DNA of 62,915 nt, taken from Sutterella sp. (GTDB lineage Bacteria; Pseudomonadota; Gammaproteobacteria; Burkholderiales; Burkholderiaceae_F). This document shows, piece after piece, positions 39,200 to 48,781 of this stretch. The stretch lies in NCBI RefSeq assembly GCF_030539355.1, contig NZ_JAUNSF010000006.1, forward strand, positions 996 through 63,910. Reading direction: 5' to 3'. A model generated the notes under the pieces. The model was given only the letters and a program-made list of their open reading frames with translations. It was not told the origin of the DNA and made no database searches. The position numbers were made by a program, and so were the translations under genes. Numbering within the stretch: the stretch's first letter is position 1; the number at the start of each line of letters is the position of its first letter.

Positions 39200-40597
39200 T
39201 CAGGCGCGGCCGGCGATCTTCGGCGCGACGCGGCCGATCGAGCCCGCGCCCATCGTCACGACGACGTCGCCGTCGCGCGCGATCTGGGCGATGGCCTCGG
39301 GCACGCCCTCGACGGGCACCACGACGGGCTTGTGGAAGCCCTGCGCGGCGATCGCCTGCGCGAGGTGCGCGCTGTCGGCGCCCTCGATGGGCGCCTCGCC
39401 CGCGGGATAGACCTCGGCGAGGACCAGGCCGTCGACGTCCTCGAGCACCTTCACGAAGGCGTCGAAGCAGTCGCGGGTGCGCGTGTAGCGGTGCGGCTGG
39501 AAGGCGACGATCACACGCCGGCCCGGATAGGCGCCGCGGATCGCGGCGAGCGTCGCCGCCATCTCATGCGGATGGTGGCCGTAGTCGTCGATCAACGTGT
39601 AGGTGCCCTTCACGCGGCCCTCGTCATCGCGCGCGGCGATCTCGCCCCACTGCGCGAAGCGCCGGCCGACGCCGCGGAATTCCGCGAGGCCGCGGCGGAT
39701 CGCCTCGTCCTTGACGCCCGCGAGGGTCGCGATCGCGACCGCGGCGAGGGCGTTCCTCACGTTGTGCAGACCGGGCAAGTTCAGCACCACGGGAAGCGGC
39801 GGATGGTCGGGGCGGAGCACCGTGAAGCGCATCTGCGTGCCCGCGGGTTCGATGTCGATCGCGCGCACCGTCGCCTCGGGCGAGAGGCCGTAGCCGATCA
39901 CGGGCTTCGTGACGCGCGGGCGGATCGAGCGGACGTTCTCGTCGTCGACGCAGAGCACCGCGACGCCGTAGAAGGGCAGGCGCTCGAGGAAGTCGACGAA
40001 GGCGCTCTTGAGCCTCTCGAAGTCGTGCCCGTACGTGTCCATGTGATCCTCGTCGATGTTCGTCACCGCCGAGATCACCGGAGTGAGGTTGAGGAACGAG
40101 GCATCGGACTCGTCGGCCTCGGCGACGAGGAACTCGCCCGTGCCGAGACGGGCGTTGGCGCCCGCGCTGTTCAGTTTCCCGCCGATCACGAAGGTCGGGT
40201 CGAGGCCGCCCGCCGCAAGCAGCGACGCCGTGAGCGAGGTGGTCGTGGTCTTGCCGTGGGCGCCGGCGATCGCGATGCCGCGTCTCAGGCGCATCAGTTC
40301 GGCGAGCATCACGGCGCGCGGCACCACGGGGATGCCGAGCTCGCGGGCGGCGACCACCTCCGGATTGTCGGCCTTCACCGCCGAGGAGATGATCACGGCG
40401 TCCGCGCCGCGGATGTTCTTCTTGTCATGGCCGCAGGCGACGCGCGCTCCGAGCTGCTGGAGACGCTCGGTCACCGCCGTGCGGGCGATGTCGGAGCCGC
40501 TCACGACGTAGCCGAGATTGAGGAGCACCTCGGCGATGCCGCTCATGCCGGCGCCGCCGATGCCTACGAAATGCAGATGGTTGACGAGAAACTTCAC
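39200..40597 (-). CDS. murC: UDP-N-acetylmuramate--L-alanine ligase
   Basis: MurC adds L-Ala to UDP-MurNAc. It has [16 protein letters not shown] at the N-terminus, the P-loop [18 protein letters not shown] and [10 protein letters not shown] in the central domain. The chosen start is GTG at 40597 ([12 protein letters not shown]), after GAAGAAG, giving 465 residues. Another GTG at 40657 overlaps the murG stop (GTGA) and would add 20 residues that lack family resemblance; coupling from murG keeps that option open. Confidence 0.95.
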   Translation of the reverse strand: MKFLVNHLHFVGIGGAGMSGIAEVLLNLGYVVSGSDIARTAVTERLQQLGARVACGHDKKNIRGADAVIISSAVKADNPEVVAARELGIPVVPRAVMLAELMRLRRGIAIAGAHGKTTTTSLTASLLAAGGLDPTFVIGGKLNSAGANARLGTGEFLVAEADESDASFLNLTPVISAVTNIDEDHMDTYGHDFERLKSAFVDFLERLPFYGVAVLCVDDENVRSIRPRVTKPVIGYGLSPEATVRAIDIEPAGTQMRFTVLRPDHPPLPVVLNLPGLHNVRNALAAVAIATLAGVKDEAIRRGLAEFRGVGRRFAQWGEIAARDDEGRVKGTYTLIDDYGHHPHEMAATLAAIRGAYPGRRVIVAFQPHRYTRTRDCFDAFVKVLEDVDGLVLAEVYPAGEAPIEGADSAHLAQAIAAQGFHKPVVVPVEGVPEAIAQIARDGDVVVTMGAGSIGRVAPKIAGRA

Positions 40598-40653
40598 TTG
40601 AATGTCTTCTTCGGTGTGTGTTCGGTTCTTGTTTTCCGGAGAGCCGCTTGGGA

Positions 40654-41799
40654 TCACTTCTTCGCGGCCGCCGCGGCGATGCGGGCCGCGAGCGTCTGCT
40701 CGATCAGGTCGGCGACCTTCCCGGCGGCGTCGGGCGCGGCGATCGCACGCGCGGCCTTCGCGATCCCGAGGGCCTTCTCGCGGGTCATGCCGCCGATGAG
40801 TTCTGCGGCCTTCTCCGCGGTGAAGCCGGACTGCTCGACCAAGACCGCCGCACCGCGGTCGGCGAGGTACCTGGCGTTGCCGAGCTGGTGGCGCGTCGTC
40901 TTGGCGATGAAGGGCACGAGGACGGCGGCGGCGCCGGCGGCGCAGAGCTCAGAGCAGCTCGTCGCGCCCGAGCGGCAGATGACGAGGTCGCTCTCGCGGT
41001 AGCGCGCGGCCATGTCATCGATGAAGGGCACGACCTCGGCCTTGACGCCGAGCTTTTCGTAATGTTCGCGGACTTCCTTGTCGCGGTTGCGGCCCGTCTG
41101 GTGGAGCACCACGGGGCGCTTCTCCTCGGGGATGAGGGCGAGCGCCTCGGGGATCACGTCGTTCAGAACCTGGGCACCGAGGCTGCCGCCGAAGACGAAG
41201 AGCTTCAAGGGGCCCTCGCGGCCGGCGAAGCGCTCCTCGGGAGCGGGCACGGCGGCGATCTCGGCGCGCACGGGGTTCCCCGTCGTATGGCCCTTCGGGC
41301 CCGCGAACGTGCGCGCGCCGCCCGCGAACCCGCAGGCGAGCGCGTCGGTGAAGGGCATGAGCGTGTTGGTCGACATCAGGATGTCGGCGTCGCAGTTCAT
41401 CAGCACGATCGGGCGCTTGATGCTCTGCGCGGCGAAGCCCACGGGGACGGCGACGTAGCCGCCCGTCGAGAAGACGAGGTCGGGACGGATCTTTTTGAGG
41501 ATCGAGCGGCTCTGCCAGATGGCCTTCACCATCTTGAGGAGCCCGAGGATCGCGCCCGAGAGGCCCTTGCCCCGGACGCCCTGGAAATTGAGCGGATGAA
41601 ACGGGATCTCCTCGCGTGCGACGAGCCCGCCCTCCATGCCGGTGGTGGTGCCGATCCACTCGATCTTCCAGCCGCGTGCGCGCATCACGCGCGCCACGGC
41701 GAGGCCGGGCATCACATGACCGCCCGTGCCGGCGGCGACAATGACGAGCACCCGGCTGTCGTTCGTTTCGAGTGCCTGATTGTTGTCCTGCTTAGTCAC
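40654..41799 (-). CDS. murG: UDP-GlcNAc:lipid I GlcNAc transferase MurG
   Basis: MurG converts lipid I to lipid II on the cytoplasmic face of the membrane. The N-terminal donor motif [19 protein letters not shown] and C-terminal [12 protein letters not shown] and [20 protein letters not shown] are intact. It starts at GTG (41799), overlapping the ftsW stop, with an N-terminal extension of about 16 polar residues before the first strand. It has 381 residues. Confidence 0.96.
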   Translation of the reverse strand: MTKQDNNQALETNDSRVLVIVAAGTGGHVMPGLAVARVMRARGWKIEWIGTTTGMEGGLVAREEIPFHPLNFQGVRGKGLSGAILGLLKMVKAIWQSRSILKKIRPDLVFSTGGYVAVPVGFAAQSIKRPIVLMNCDADILMSTNTLMPFTDALACGFAGGARTFAGPKGHTTGNPVRAEIAAVPAPEERFAGREGPLKLFVFGGSLGAQVLNDVIPEALALIPEEKRPVVLHQTGRNRDKEVREHYEKLGVKAEVVPFIDDMAARYRESDLVICRSGATSCSELCAAGAAAVLVPFIAKTTRHQLGNARYLADRGAAVLVEQSGFTAEKAAELIGGMTREKALGIAKAARAIAAPDAAGKVADLIEQTLAARIAAAAAKK

Positions 41800-42968
41800 A
41801 CCTGACCTCCACGCATCAGAATCTTGTTCTCACGGTCCACCCGCATCAGCAGCCCGATGGCGATCATCGACGAGAGCAGCGCCGAGCCGCCGAAGCTCAC
41901 GAAGGGCAGCGTCAGTCCCTTCGTGGGCAGCGCCCCGGAGGCGACGCCGACGTTAATGATCACCTGGACGCCGTACCAGAGCCCGACGCCCTGCGCGAGG
42001 AGTCCCGCGAAGTAGCGCTCGAGCTTGATCGACTGCCGGCCGATCTCAAACGCCCGGCGGATGAGCCAGTAAAAAATGAAGAGCACGAGGATAACACCGC
42101 AAAACCCGGTTTCCTCTGCAATCACGGCCATGATGAAGTCCGTATGGGCTTCGGGAAGATAGTTGAGCTTCTCTACCGACCCACCGAGCCCCACGCCGAA
42201 GAGCTCGCCGCGGCCGAAGGCGATGAGCGAGTGCGAGAGCTGGTAGGACTGGCCGAGCACGTAGTCCTTCGACCAGGGGTCGAGATAAGCGAGCACGCGG
42301 GAGAGCCTCCACGGCGTCCAGTAGATCATCAGCGCCACGCCCGCGACCACGACCGCGCCCACCGAGAAGAAGATCTGGAGCGCGAGTCCCCCGAGGAAGA
42401 GCACGCCCATCGTCTCGGCGGCGATCACCACGGTCGCGCCGAGGTCGGGCTGCTGCATCAGCAGGTACGCGATGCAGAGCACGGGGAGCGCGATCGGGAG
42501 GAACCCCTTCGAGAAGGAGTGCATGAAATTCTGCTGCTTCACGGTGAAGGCCGCGGCGAAGATGAGCGCGCCCACCTTCACGAGTTCGGAAACCTGAATC
42601 GAAAAGCCGCCGAGGGCGATCCACCTTCGGGCGCCGTTCACGCTCTTGCCCACGCCGGGCACGAAGATGAGACAGAGAAGCAGCAGACAGGCGACGCCGA
42701 TCCAGTTGGAGTAGCGCAGCCAGAACGAGAGCGGCACGCGATAGACGACCGCGCCCGCGCAGAGCGCGACCGCGATGCTCGTCAGGTGACGGCGGAGCTC
42801 TCCCATATTCGCCTGCGCGAACGAAGCCCCCGAGCCGATTGAGCTCGTGGCGGAGAAGACCATCACCGTCCCGAACGCAAGGAGGGCCGCCACGCAGAGC
42901 AGCACCTCCCAGTTGAGCCCCGGGACGGCGGATGATGTGCCGTCCCAGTCGTCATCCCACTGACTCAC
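41796..42968 (-). CDS. ftsW: Lipid II polymerase FtsW
   Basis: FtsW is the SEDS-family glycosyltransferase of septal wall synthesis and works with FtsI. Ten membrane segments are apparent. Conserved blocks include GARRWIALGGFSIQVSELVK, QQPDLGATVVI, YQLSHSLIAFGRGELFGVGL and SFGGSALLSSMIAIGLLM. It has 390 residues. It overlaps murD upstream and murG downstream, so tight translational coupling is likely. Confidence 0.97.
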   Translation of the reverse strand: MSQWDDDWDGTSSAVPGLNWEVLLCVAALLAFGTVMVFSATSSIGSGASFAQANMGELRRHLTSIAVALCAGAVVYRVPLSFWLRYSNWIGVACLLLLCLIFVPGVGKSVNGARRWIALGGFSIQVSELVKVGALIFAAAFTVKQQNFMHSFSKGFLPIALPVLCIAYLLMQQPDLGATVVIAAETMGVLFLGGLALQIFFSVGAVVVAGVALMIYWTPWRLSRVLAYLDPWSKDYVLGQSYQLSHSLIAFGRGELFGVGLGGSVEKLNYLPEAHTDFIMAVIAEETGFCGVILVLFIFYWLIRRAFEIGRQSIKLERYFAGLLAQGVGLWYGVQVIINVGVASGALPTKGLTLPFVSFGGSALLSSMIAIGLLMRVDRENKILMRGGQV

Positions 42969-44485
42969 GCCTCGGGCTCCTTGCCCTCACGGGCGGCGAT
43001 CGCCTCGGCGCAGGCCTTGAAGCGGGCGCTGCGCTCGGCGTAGTCACGGAACATGTCCCAGGAGGCGCAGGCGGGCGAGAGCAGAATGATGTCGCCCTCG
43101 GCGCTTCCCTCCCAGAGCCAGTCGACGGCCGCCTCGAGCGTCGGGAACTTCCTCATCTCGGCCCCGGCGGGCGCGATCGCCTCGCCGATCGGGTCGGCGT
43201 CCTTGCCGATGAGCGCGACGGCGTCGGCACGGCCCTTGAGCACCTCGGCGAGCGGCCCGAAGTCCTGACCCTTGCCGTCGCCGCCCATCAGGATGCGGAT
43301 GCGGCGGCCCTGGCCGGCGAGACCGGTGACGGCCGCCGCGACGGCGCCGACGTTCGTGCCCTTGGAGTCATCGATGAAGTCGCGGCCCGCGACGGTGCGC
43401 ACGAGCTCGACGCGGTGCGGCTCGCCCGTGTAGGTGCGCAGCGGCACAAGCACCGACTGCCGCTCGATGCCGATCGCGGCCGTGAGCGCGAGCGCGGCGA
43501 GCGCGTTCATCGTGTTGTGGCGGCCGCGGATCTTCAGTTCCTGCTCGGGGAGGTAGAGCACCTCGATCTCGTACTCGTCCAAGGCGGCGAGCCACCAGCC
43601 CTGCGAGGCGTGCGCGGCCATGTCGAGGCCGAACTCGCCCTTCTTCCTCGGGATGCCGCCGCCGAAGGAGCAGATGCGGTCCGTCTCCAGGGCGCCCTTC
43701 GTGCCCCACTCGAGCGCGAGCGGATCCTCGCGGTTCACGACGCGCACGGTGCCGGGCGAGAAGATGCGGGCCTTGGCGGCCGCATACACTTCGAGAGACC
43801 CGTGCCAGTCGATGTGGTCCTCGGTGATGTTCAGAAGCGCCGCCGCGTCGCAGAAGAGCGTGTGCGTGGTCTCAAGCTGGAAGCTCGAGAGCTCGAGCAC
43901 CCAGACGTCAGGGAGTTCCCTCGCGTCCTCGGCGCGCGTGAGTTCCGCGATGGCATTGGGACCGATGTTGCCCGCGGCGACCACCGTGCGGCCCGAGCCG
44001 GCGACGAGCCGGGCGGTCAAGGACGTGGTCGTGGTCTTTCCGTTCGTGCCCGTGATGGCGACGACCTTGGGTTCATAGCCCTTCGTCGCCCGCAGGTGCG
44101 CCAGGTGCTGCGCGAAGAGCTCGATCTCACCCGCGACCGGGACGCCGGCCTCGCGCGCCGACGCGCAGAGCGGCGCCGCGGCGCCGAAGAGGGGCGAGAT
44201 GCCGGGCGACATCACGACGAGGTCAACGCCCTCGGGAACGGTCTGCGGGAGTCCCCCGAGATGAACCGTCACCGCGGGGTTGGATTCGCGAAAGGCGTCC
44301 GAGCCGGCCACCGTCGCGCGGGTGTCCCAAACCTCGACGGTCCAGCCCTGCCGCACGAGATAGGCGGCGGCGGCGCGTCCCGAGGCGCCGAGCCCCACGA
44401 CGAGCGCGCGGCGCCCGGCCCCTTCGGCCGCATGAAGTTCACGGTAGGCGAGATCCTCAGCTTCGAGCATTCGAACTTGTCCCAA
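42965..44485 (-). CDS. murD: UDP-N-acetylmuramoyl-L-alanine--D-glutamate ligase
   Basis: MurD adds D-Glu to the nucleotide precursor. The P-loop is [20 protein letters not shown], followed by LELSSFQLETTHTL and NITEDHIDWHGSLEVYAAAK. The N-terminal Rossmann part contains VVGLGASGRAAAAYL. It has 506 residues, in the usual range for Betaproteobacteria, and ends overlapping ftsW by 4 bases. Confidence 0.97.
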   Translation of the reverse strand: MGQVRMLEAEDLAYRELHAAEGAGRRALVVGLGASGRAAAAYLVRQGWTVEVWDTRATVAGSDAFRESNPAVTVHLGGLPQTVPEGVDLVVMSPGISPLFGAAAPLCASAREAGVPVAGEIELFAQHLAHLRATKGYEPKVVAITGTNGKTTTTSLTARLVAGSGRTVVAAGNIGPNAIAELTRAEDARELPDVWVLELSSFQLETTHTLFCDAAALLNITEDHIDWHGSLEVYAAAKARIFSPGTVRVVNREDPLALEWGTKGALETDRICSFGGGIPRKKGEFGLDMAAHASQGWWLAALDEYEIEVLYLPEQELKIRGRHNTMNALAALALTAAIGIERQSVLVPLRTYTGEPHRVELVRTVAGRDFIDDSKGTNVGAVAAAVTGLAGQGRRIRILMGGDGKGQDFGPLAEVLKGRADAVALIGKDADPIGEAIAPAGAEMRKFPTLEAAVDWLWEGSAEGDIILLSPACASWDMFRDYAERSARFKACAEAIAAREGKEPEA

Positions 44486-44517
44486 AAAAACTTGTACTCA
44501 GTGAAAACAGGCCTTCA

Positions 44518-45672
44518 TCAGCGGATCTTGAGGGTCGAGAGACCGACGATCACGAGAATGAAGGTGATGATCCAGAAGCGGGTGACGACCTGCGTCTCCT
44601 TCCAGCCCTTCAGCTCAAAGTGATGGTGGATCGGGGCCATCAGGAAGACGCGCTTGCCGTGGGAGAGCCTGAAGTACGTGGTCTGGATCATCACGGAGAG
44701 CGTCTCCGCGACGAAGACGCCGCCCATGATCGCGAGCGCGATCTCCTGGCGGGTGACGACCGCCATGGTGCCGAGACAGCCGCCGAGCGCGAGCGCGCCC
44801 ACGTCACCCATGAAGACCTGCGCGGGGTGCGCGTTGTACCAGAGGAAGGCGAGGCCCGCGCCGATCAGAGCGCCGGCGATCACGACGAGTTCGCCCGCGC
44901 CCGGGATGAACGGAATGAGGAGGTAGTTCGAGAAGTCCGGGCGACCGCAGACGTAGGCGAAGATGCCGAGCGCGGCGCCGACCAAGACCGTCGGCAGGAT
45001 CGCGAGGCCGTCGAGGCCGTCGGTGAGGTTGACCGCATTGCTCGAGCCCACGATCACGATGTAGGTGAAGACGAGGAAGCCGATCAGCCCGAAGGGCAGC
45101 ATGATGTCCTTGAAGAAGGGCACGAGCAGGTGGAGGTTCCTCGAGAGATCGAGCGGGAAGCGGTCGGCGTACCAGTTCGAGGCCGCCTCGGCGAGCGTGC
45201 CGCCCGGCTCGACGGCGAGCGCGAAGGCGAGGTAGAAGGCCGCGATCACGCCGATCACGGACTGCCAGCCGAACTTCTCGCGCGCGCTCATGCCGCGCGG
45301 GTTGTGGTAGACGACCTTGCGATAGTCATCGATCCAGCCGATGGCGCCGAAGCCGAGCGTGACGAAGAGCACGACCCAGATGAAGCGGTTCGAGAGGTCG
45401 GCCCAGAGGAGGGTCGACACGGTGATGCCGAGAAGAATCAGCGCGCCGCCCATCGTCGGCGTTCCCTCCTTCACGAGGTGCGTCTTCGGGCCGTCCGTGC
45501 GCACGGCCTGGCCGAAGTGGAGCTTCTTCAGCTCCCGGATCATCCAGGGCCCGAAGGCGAAGCCGATCGCGAGCGCCGTGAGGCAGGCGAGCATCGCGCG
45601 CAGCGTCAGGTAGTTGAAGACGCCGAAAGCGGACCAGCTCGACGAGAGCGAGCGGAAAAGTTCAAGCAGCAT
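44518..45672 (-). CDS. mraY: Phospho-MurNAc-pentapeptide transferase MraY
   Basis: MraY makes lipid I by transferring phospho-MurNAc-pentapeptide to undecaprenyl phosphate. Ten membrane helices are predicted. Signatures are [32 protein letters not shown] with the catalytic Asp residues, and [19 protein letters not shown] near the C-terminus. It has 384 residues. The 35-base gap to murF is unusually A+T-rich for this region and shows no strong ribosome site. Confidence 0.97.
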   Translation of the reverse strand: MLLELFRSLSSSWSAFGVFNYLTLRAMLACLTALAIGFAFGPWMIRELKKLHFGQAVRTDGPKTHLVKEGTPTMGGALILLGITVSTLLWADLSNRFIWVVLFVTLGFGAIGWIDDYRKVVYHNPRGMSAREKFGWQSVIGVIAAFYLAFALAVEPGGTLAEAASNWYADRFPLDLSRNLHLLVPFFKDIMLPFGLIGFLVFTYIVIVGSSNAVNLTDGLDGLAILPTVLVGAALGIFAYVCGRPDFSNYLLIPFIPGAGELVVIAGALIGAGLAFLWYNAHPAQVFMGDVGALALGGCLGTMAVVTRQEIALAIMGGVFVAETLSVMIQTTYFRLSHGKRVFLMAPIHHHFELKGWKETQVVTRFWIITFILVIVGLSTLKIR

Positions 45673-45707
45673 GATTGTTTGTCAGCTTTATAAAAATTTT
45701 TCTTTTG

Positions 45708-47108
45708 TCAGAGAGCACGGAGCGCCGCGACGACCTTCGAGAAGCCCGATGAATTGCTCGCCTTGACGGTCACGGTCGCGCCTGCGAGCGGAAGCTCCCG
45801 CAGGGCGGCCACAAGTTCATCGCGCTTGTCGAACGCCCGGCCGCCGTCGCCGCCGAACGCCTGAGCGGCGTTGCGCGAAAGCGGCCCCGCCGTCCAGAGG
45901 ATGTCGACGCCCGCGGCCTTCGCGGCCGCACCGACCTCGGCGTGCCAGAGCGGAGCTCGGTCGCCGAGCTCGGCCATGTCGCCGAAGAGGAAGATGCGCG
46001 GAGCGGTCTCCATCCCAAGCATTTTCACAGACGCGACGGCGCTGTCGGGATTGCAGTTGTAAGCATCATCGATGAGCGTGAACTCACCGACCGAGGACTT
46101 CACGGTCTCGCGCGCGCCGCGGCCGGGAAGCGCCCGGAAGGCGGCGAGCGCCCGCTCGATGACGTCGATGCCGATGCCCTGCGCGAGGCACGCGGCGGCG
46201 GCGCCCAAGGCGTTTCTCGCGTTGTGCTCGCCCGCGATCGAGAGGGCGATCGAGAGCTTCTGTCCCTGCGGGCCCGTCGCGGTGAGGACGCCCTTCTCAA
46301 AGGTGCCCTGCCAGTCGGCGGCGACCGCGGGGTCGAAGGAATAGGTCACCGTGCGCACGCCTCGCGCGAGCGCGAGCGACTGCCACACGTCCGCGCTCGG
46401 GTCGTCGGCGGGATAGACCGCCCACCCGCCCTCGGGGAGCGCGGTGATCATGAGTCCGTTCTCGAAGGCGCACTCGGCCACGGTCTCGAGGTTCGCCTGG
46501 TGCTCGCGCTGCGCGTTCGTCACCAGAACGATCGTCGGGCGGATCATGTCTGCGAGCGGAGCCATCTCCCCGCGGTGGTTCATGCCGGCCTCGATGACGG
46601 CCGCACGGTGCTCGAAGGCGAGCCCGAGAAGCGTCCTCGGCACGCCCACGGCGTTGTTGAAGTTCCCCCGGGTCGCATGGAAGCGCCCCTCGCCCCAGCG
46701 TTCGGCGAGGATCGCGGCCACCATCTGGGTGGTCGTGGTCTTTCCGTTGCTTCCCACCACGGCGGTGAGCGCGAGCGAGAAGCGGGCGCGCCAGACCTGC
46801 GCGATGCGGCCGTAGGCGGCGAGCGAGTCCTTCACGACAAACTGCACGGCACCGGCCTCGGCGACGCCGGGGACCTCGCGCTCGCAGACGACGGCGACGG
46901 CGCCCTGCCGCGCCGCGCCCGCGGCGAAGTCATGGGCGTCGAACTTCTCGCCTTTGAGCGCCACGAACACGTCGCCCGGCGCGGCCGCGCGGGAGTCCGT
47001 CGTGATGCGCGACCACAAGCGCGCCATCGCGCCCTCGGGCGCGACGACCTGAAGAAGCATTCCGCCCAGGGCCTCGGCGATCCAGCCGAGCGTTTCGACC
47101 TGTTGCAT
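45708..47108 (-). CDS. murF: UDP-MurNAc-tripeptide--D-alanyl-D-alanine ligase
   Basis: MurF adds D-Ala-D-Ala to complete the pentapeptide. The P-loop is VVGSNGKTTTTQMVAAILAE. Other blocks include VIEAGMNHRGEMAPLADMIR, GEHNARNALGAAAACLAQGI and TLIDDAYNCNPDSAVASVKM. It has 466 residues. It follows murE by 44 bases. Confidence 0.97.
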   Translation of the reverse strand: MQQVETLGWIAEALGGMLLQVVAPEGAMARLWSRITTDSRAAAPGDVFVALKGEKFDAHDFAAGAARQGAVAVVCEREVPGVAEAGAVQFVVKDSLAAYGRIAQVWRARFSLALTAVVGSNGKTTTTQMVAAILAERWGEGRFHATRGNFNNAVGVPRTLLGLAFEHRAAVIEAGMNHRGEMAPLADMIRPTIVLVTNAQREHQANLETVAECAFENGLMITALPEGGWAVYPADDPSADVWQSLALARGVRTVTYSFDPAVAADWQGTFEKGVLTATGPQGQKLSIALSIAGEHNARNALGAAAACLAQGIGIDVIERALAAFRALPGRGARETVKSSVGEFTLIDDAYNCNPDSAVASVKMLGMETAPRIFLFGDMAELGDRAPLWHAEVGAAAKAAGVDILWTAGPLSRNAAQAFGGDGGRAFDKRDELVAALRELPLAGATVTVKASNSSGFSKVVAALRAL

Positions 47109-47152
47109 TTCTTTCTTCCTGTCCTTTTCCTGCGGGAATGAAGCCGCCCCGC

Positions 47153-48679
47153 TCAGGAGCGGGCACGGAAGAGCGACGCGCGGCGTTCGTTGAAGGCCTC
47201 GCGGAGCACCTCGGCGTCAAGGAAATGGTGCGGGCCGTCGGCGAGAATCTGCTCGCTCTCGTGGCCCTTGCCCGCCACGAGGATCAGGTCCTCGGGAGCG
47301 GCCTCGAGCACCGCGCGGTGAATGGCCTCGCGGCGGTCCGTGATCGTGCGGACGTTCTTCGCGCCCGCGCAGCCCGCCGCGATCGCGGCGACGATCGCCT
47401 CGGGATCCTCCGTCCTGGGGTTGTCGCTCGTGATCACGACCTCGTCCGCGAGACGGGCCGCGATGCCGCCCATGATCGGGCGCTTGCCGGAATCGCGGTC
47501 GCCGCCGCAGCCGAAGACCGTCCAGAGACGGCCCCCGCGGGCGCGCACGCCCGGGATGAGGCTCTCGATCGTCTTCTCAAGGGCGTCCGGCGTGTGGCAG
47601 AAGTCCACGATGCCGAGCGGCATCCCTTCGGCGGCCACGGGCTGCATGCGCCCGGGCGGGGGCTCAAGAGCGGCGACGTGGCGCACGGTCTCGGCGGCGT
47701 CAAAGCCCAGCGCGACCGCGGACGCGATGACCTCGATCACGTTGTCGACGTTGAAGGTGCCGATGGCGGGGAAGCTCACCTCATGGTCCTGCCCGTCAAT
47801 CGAGAGCGTGAACGCCTGTCCGTGGCCCGCCGGGCGGATCGCGCGGGCGTCAAGCCAGTGCGCGGCGCCCTCCTTCTCGGCGAAGGCGCGCGCCGCGCCC
47901 TCGCGGCCGCACACCCAGACGGCGGTGCCGTTCTTTCGTGCGAGGGCGGCGAAGCGCACCGACACCGGGTCGGCGGCGTTCACGACCGCGGCCTCCATGC
48001 CGGGCCAGGAGAAGAGAATCGCCTTGGCGTCGGCATAGGCCTCCATCGTGTGATGGAAGTCGAGATGGTCGCGCGAGAGGTTCGTGAACATGCCCACGCG
48101 GATGTGCGATCCCGAGAGACGCCCCTGGAGCAGCCCCTCCGAGCTCGCCTCGACGGCGAAGGCCTTCGCGCCCTCGGCGACGAGCTGCGCGTAGATGCCC
48201 TCGAGCGAGATCGCGTCGGGGGTGGTGAGATGCGGGCCCGGGATGCGCTTTCCGTTGAAGAAATTGCCGACCGTGCCGATCACACCGCAGGGGGCGCCGA
48301 GCTTCGTGAGGAGCTGGCTGAGCCACGTCGTCGTGGTGGTCTTTCCGTTCGTGCCCGTGACCGCGACGCCCATGAGCTTCGCCGACGGGTCGCCGTAGAA
48401 GAGCGCCGCGATGGCGCCGAGCCGCTCGTGCAGGTTCGCCACGCCGAGGGAGGCGAGCGGATAGTGCTCGGCGCGCGCCGAGCCGTCCGTCTCGTAGATC
48501 ACGCCCGCGGCGCCGCGGGCCTCCGCGACGCGGATGAAGGTGCGTCCGTCGGCCTTCGTGCCGGGGATGGCGCAGAAGATGTCGCCCGGGAGCACCTCGC
48601 GGCTGTCGAGCCTCAGCTTCGCTCCCTCATGCACGAGGGAGAGCATCCACTCGGCGACCTTTTCGTTCGTCATGTCCAT
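47153..48679 (-). CDS. murE: UDP-MurNAc-tripeptide synthetase (meso-DAP type)
   Basis: MurE adds the third residue of the stem peptide. P-loop GVAVTGTNGKTTTTTWLSQL and VEASSEGLLQGRL are present. The DNPR motif (VVITSDNPRTEDPEAI) indicates meso-diaminopimelate as substrate. The frame is open upstream, but the start MDMTNEKVAEWMLSLVHEG at 48679 fits the family and follows GAAGAG (508 residues). A second ATG two codons on is possible. Confidence 0.96.
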   Translation of the reverse strand: MDMTNEKVAEWMLSLVHEGAKLRLDSREVLPGDIFCAIPGTKADGRTFIRVAEARGAAGVIYETDGSARAEHYPLASLGVANLHERLGAIAALFYGDPSAKLMGVAVTGTNGKTTTTTWLSQLLTKLGAPCGVIGTVGNFFNGKRIPGPHLTTPDAISLEGIYAQLVAEGAKAFAVEASSEGLLQGRLSGSHIRVGMFTNLSRDHLDFHHTMEAYADAKAILFSWPGMEAAVVNAADPVSVRFAALARKNGTAVWVCGREGAARAFAEKEGAAHWLDARAIRPAGHGQAFTLSIDGQDHEVSFPAIGTFNVDNVIEVIASAVALGFDAAETVRHVAALEPPPGRMQPVAAEGMPLGIVDFCHTPDALEKTIESLIPGVRARGGRLWTVFGCGGDRDSGKRPIMGGIAARLADEVVITSDNPRTEDPEAIVAAIAAGCAGAKNVRTITDRREAIHRAVLEAAPEDLILVAGKGHESEQILADGPHHFLDAEVLREAFNERRASLFRARS

Positions 48680-48736
48680 TCGTATCTCTTCTCGGTTCTC
48701 TTCGTTCCTGAATTCGGCGCGGCGTCCCTGACGCAC

Positions 48737-48774
48737 GAGGCGCGCCCCGGGTTCTCCGGGCCGCGCCGCGCCTC
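48737..48774 (-). other. Hairpin between ftsI and murE
   Basis: GAGGCGCG at 48737-48744 pairs with CGCGCCTC at 48767-48774 and can extend with inner GC pairs. No T-run follows on the minus strand. It lies in the only gap of about 100 bases in the upstream half of the cluster and might tune read-through or mRNA stability. Confidence 0.45.
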
Positions 48775-48781
48775 TTTCCAA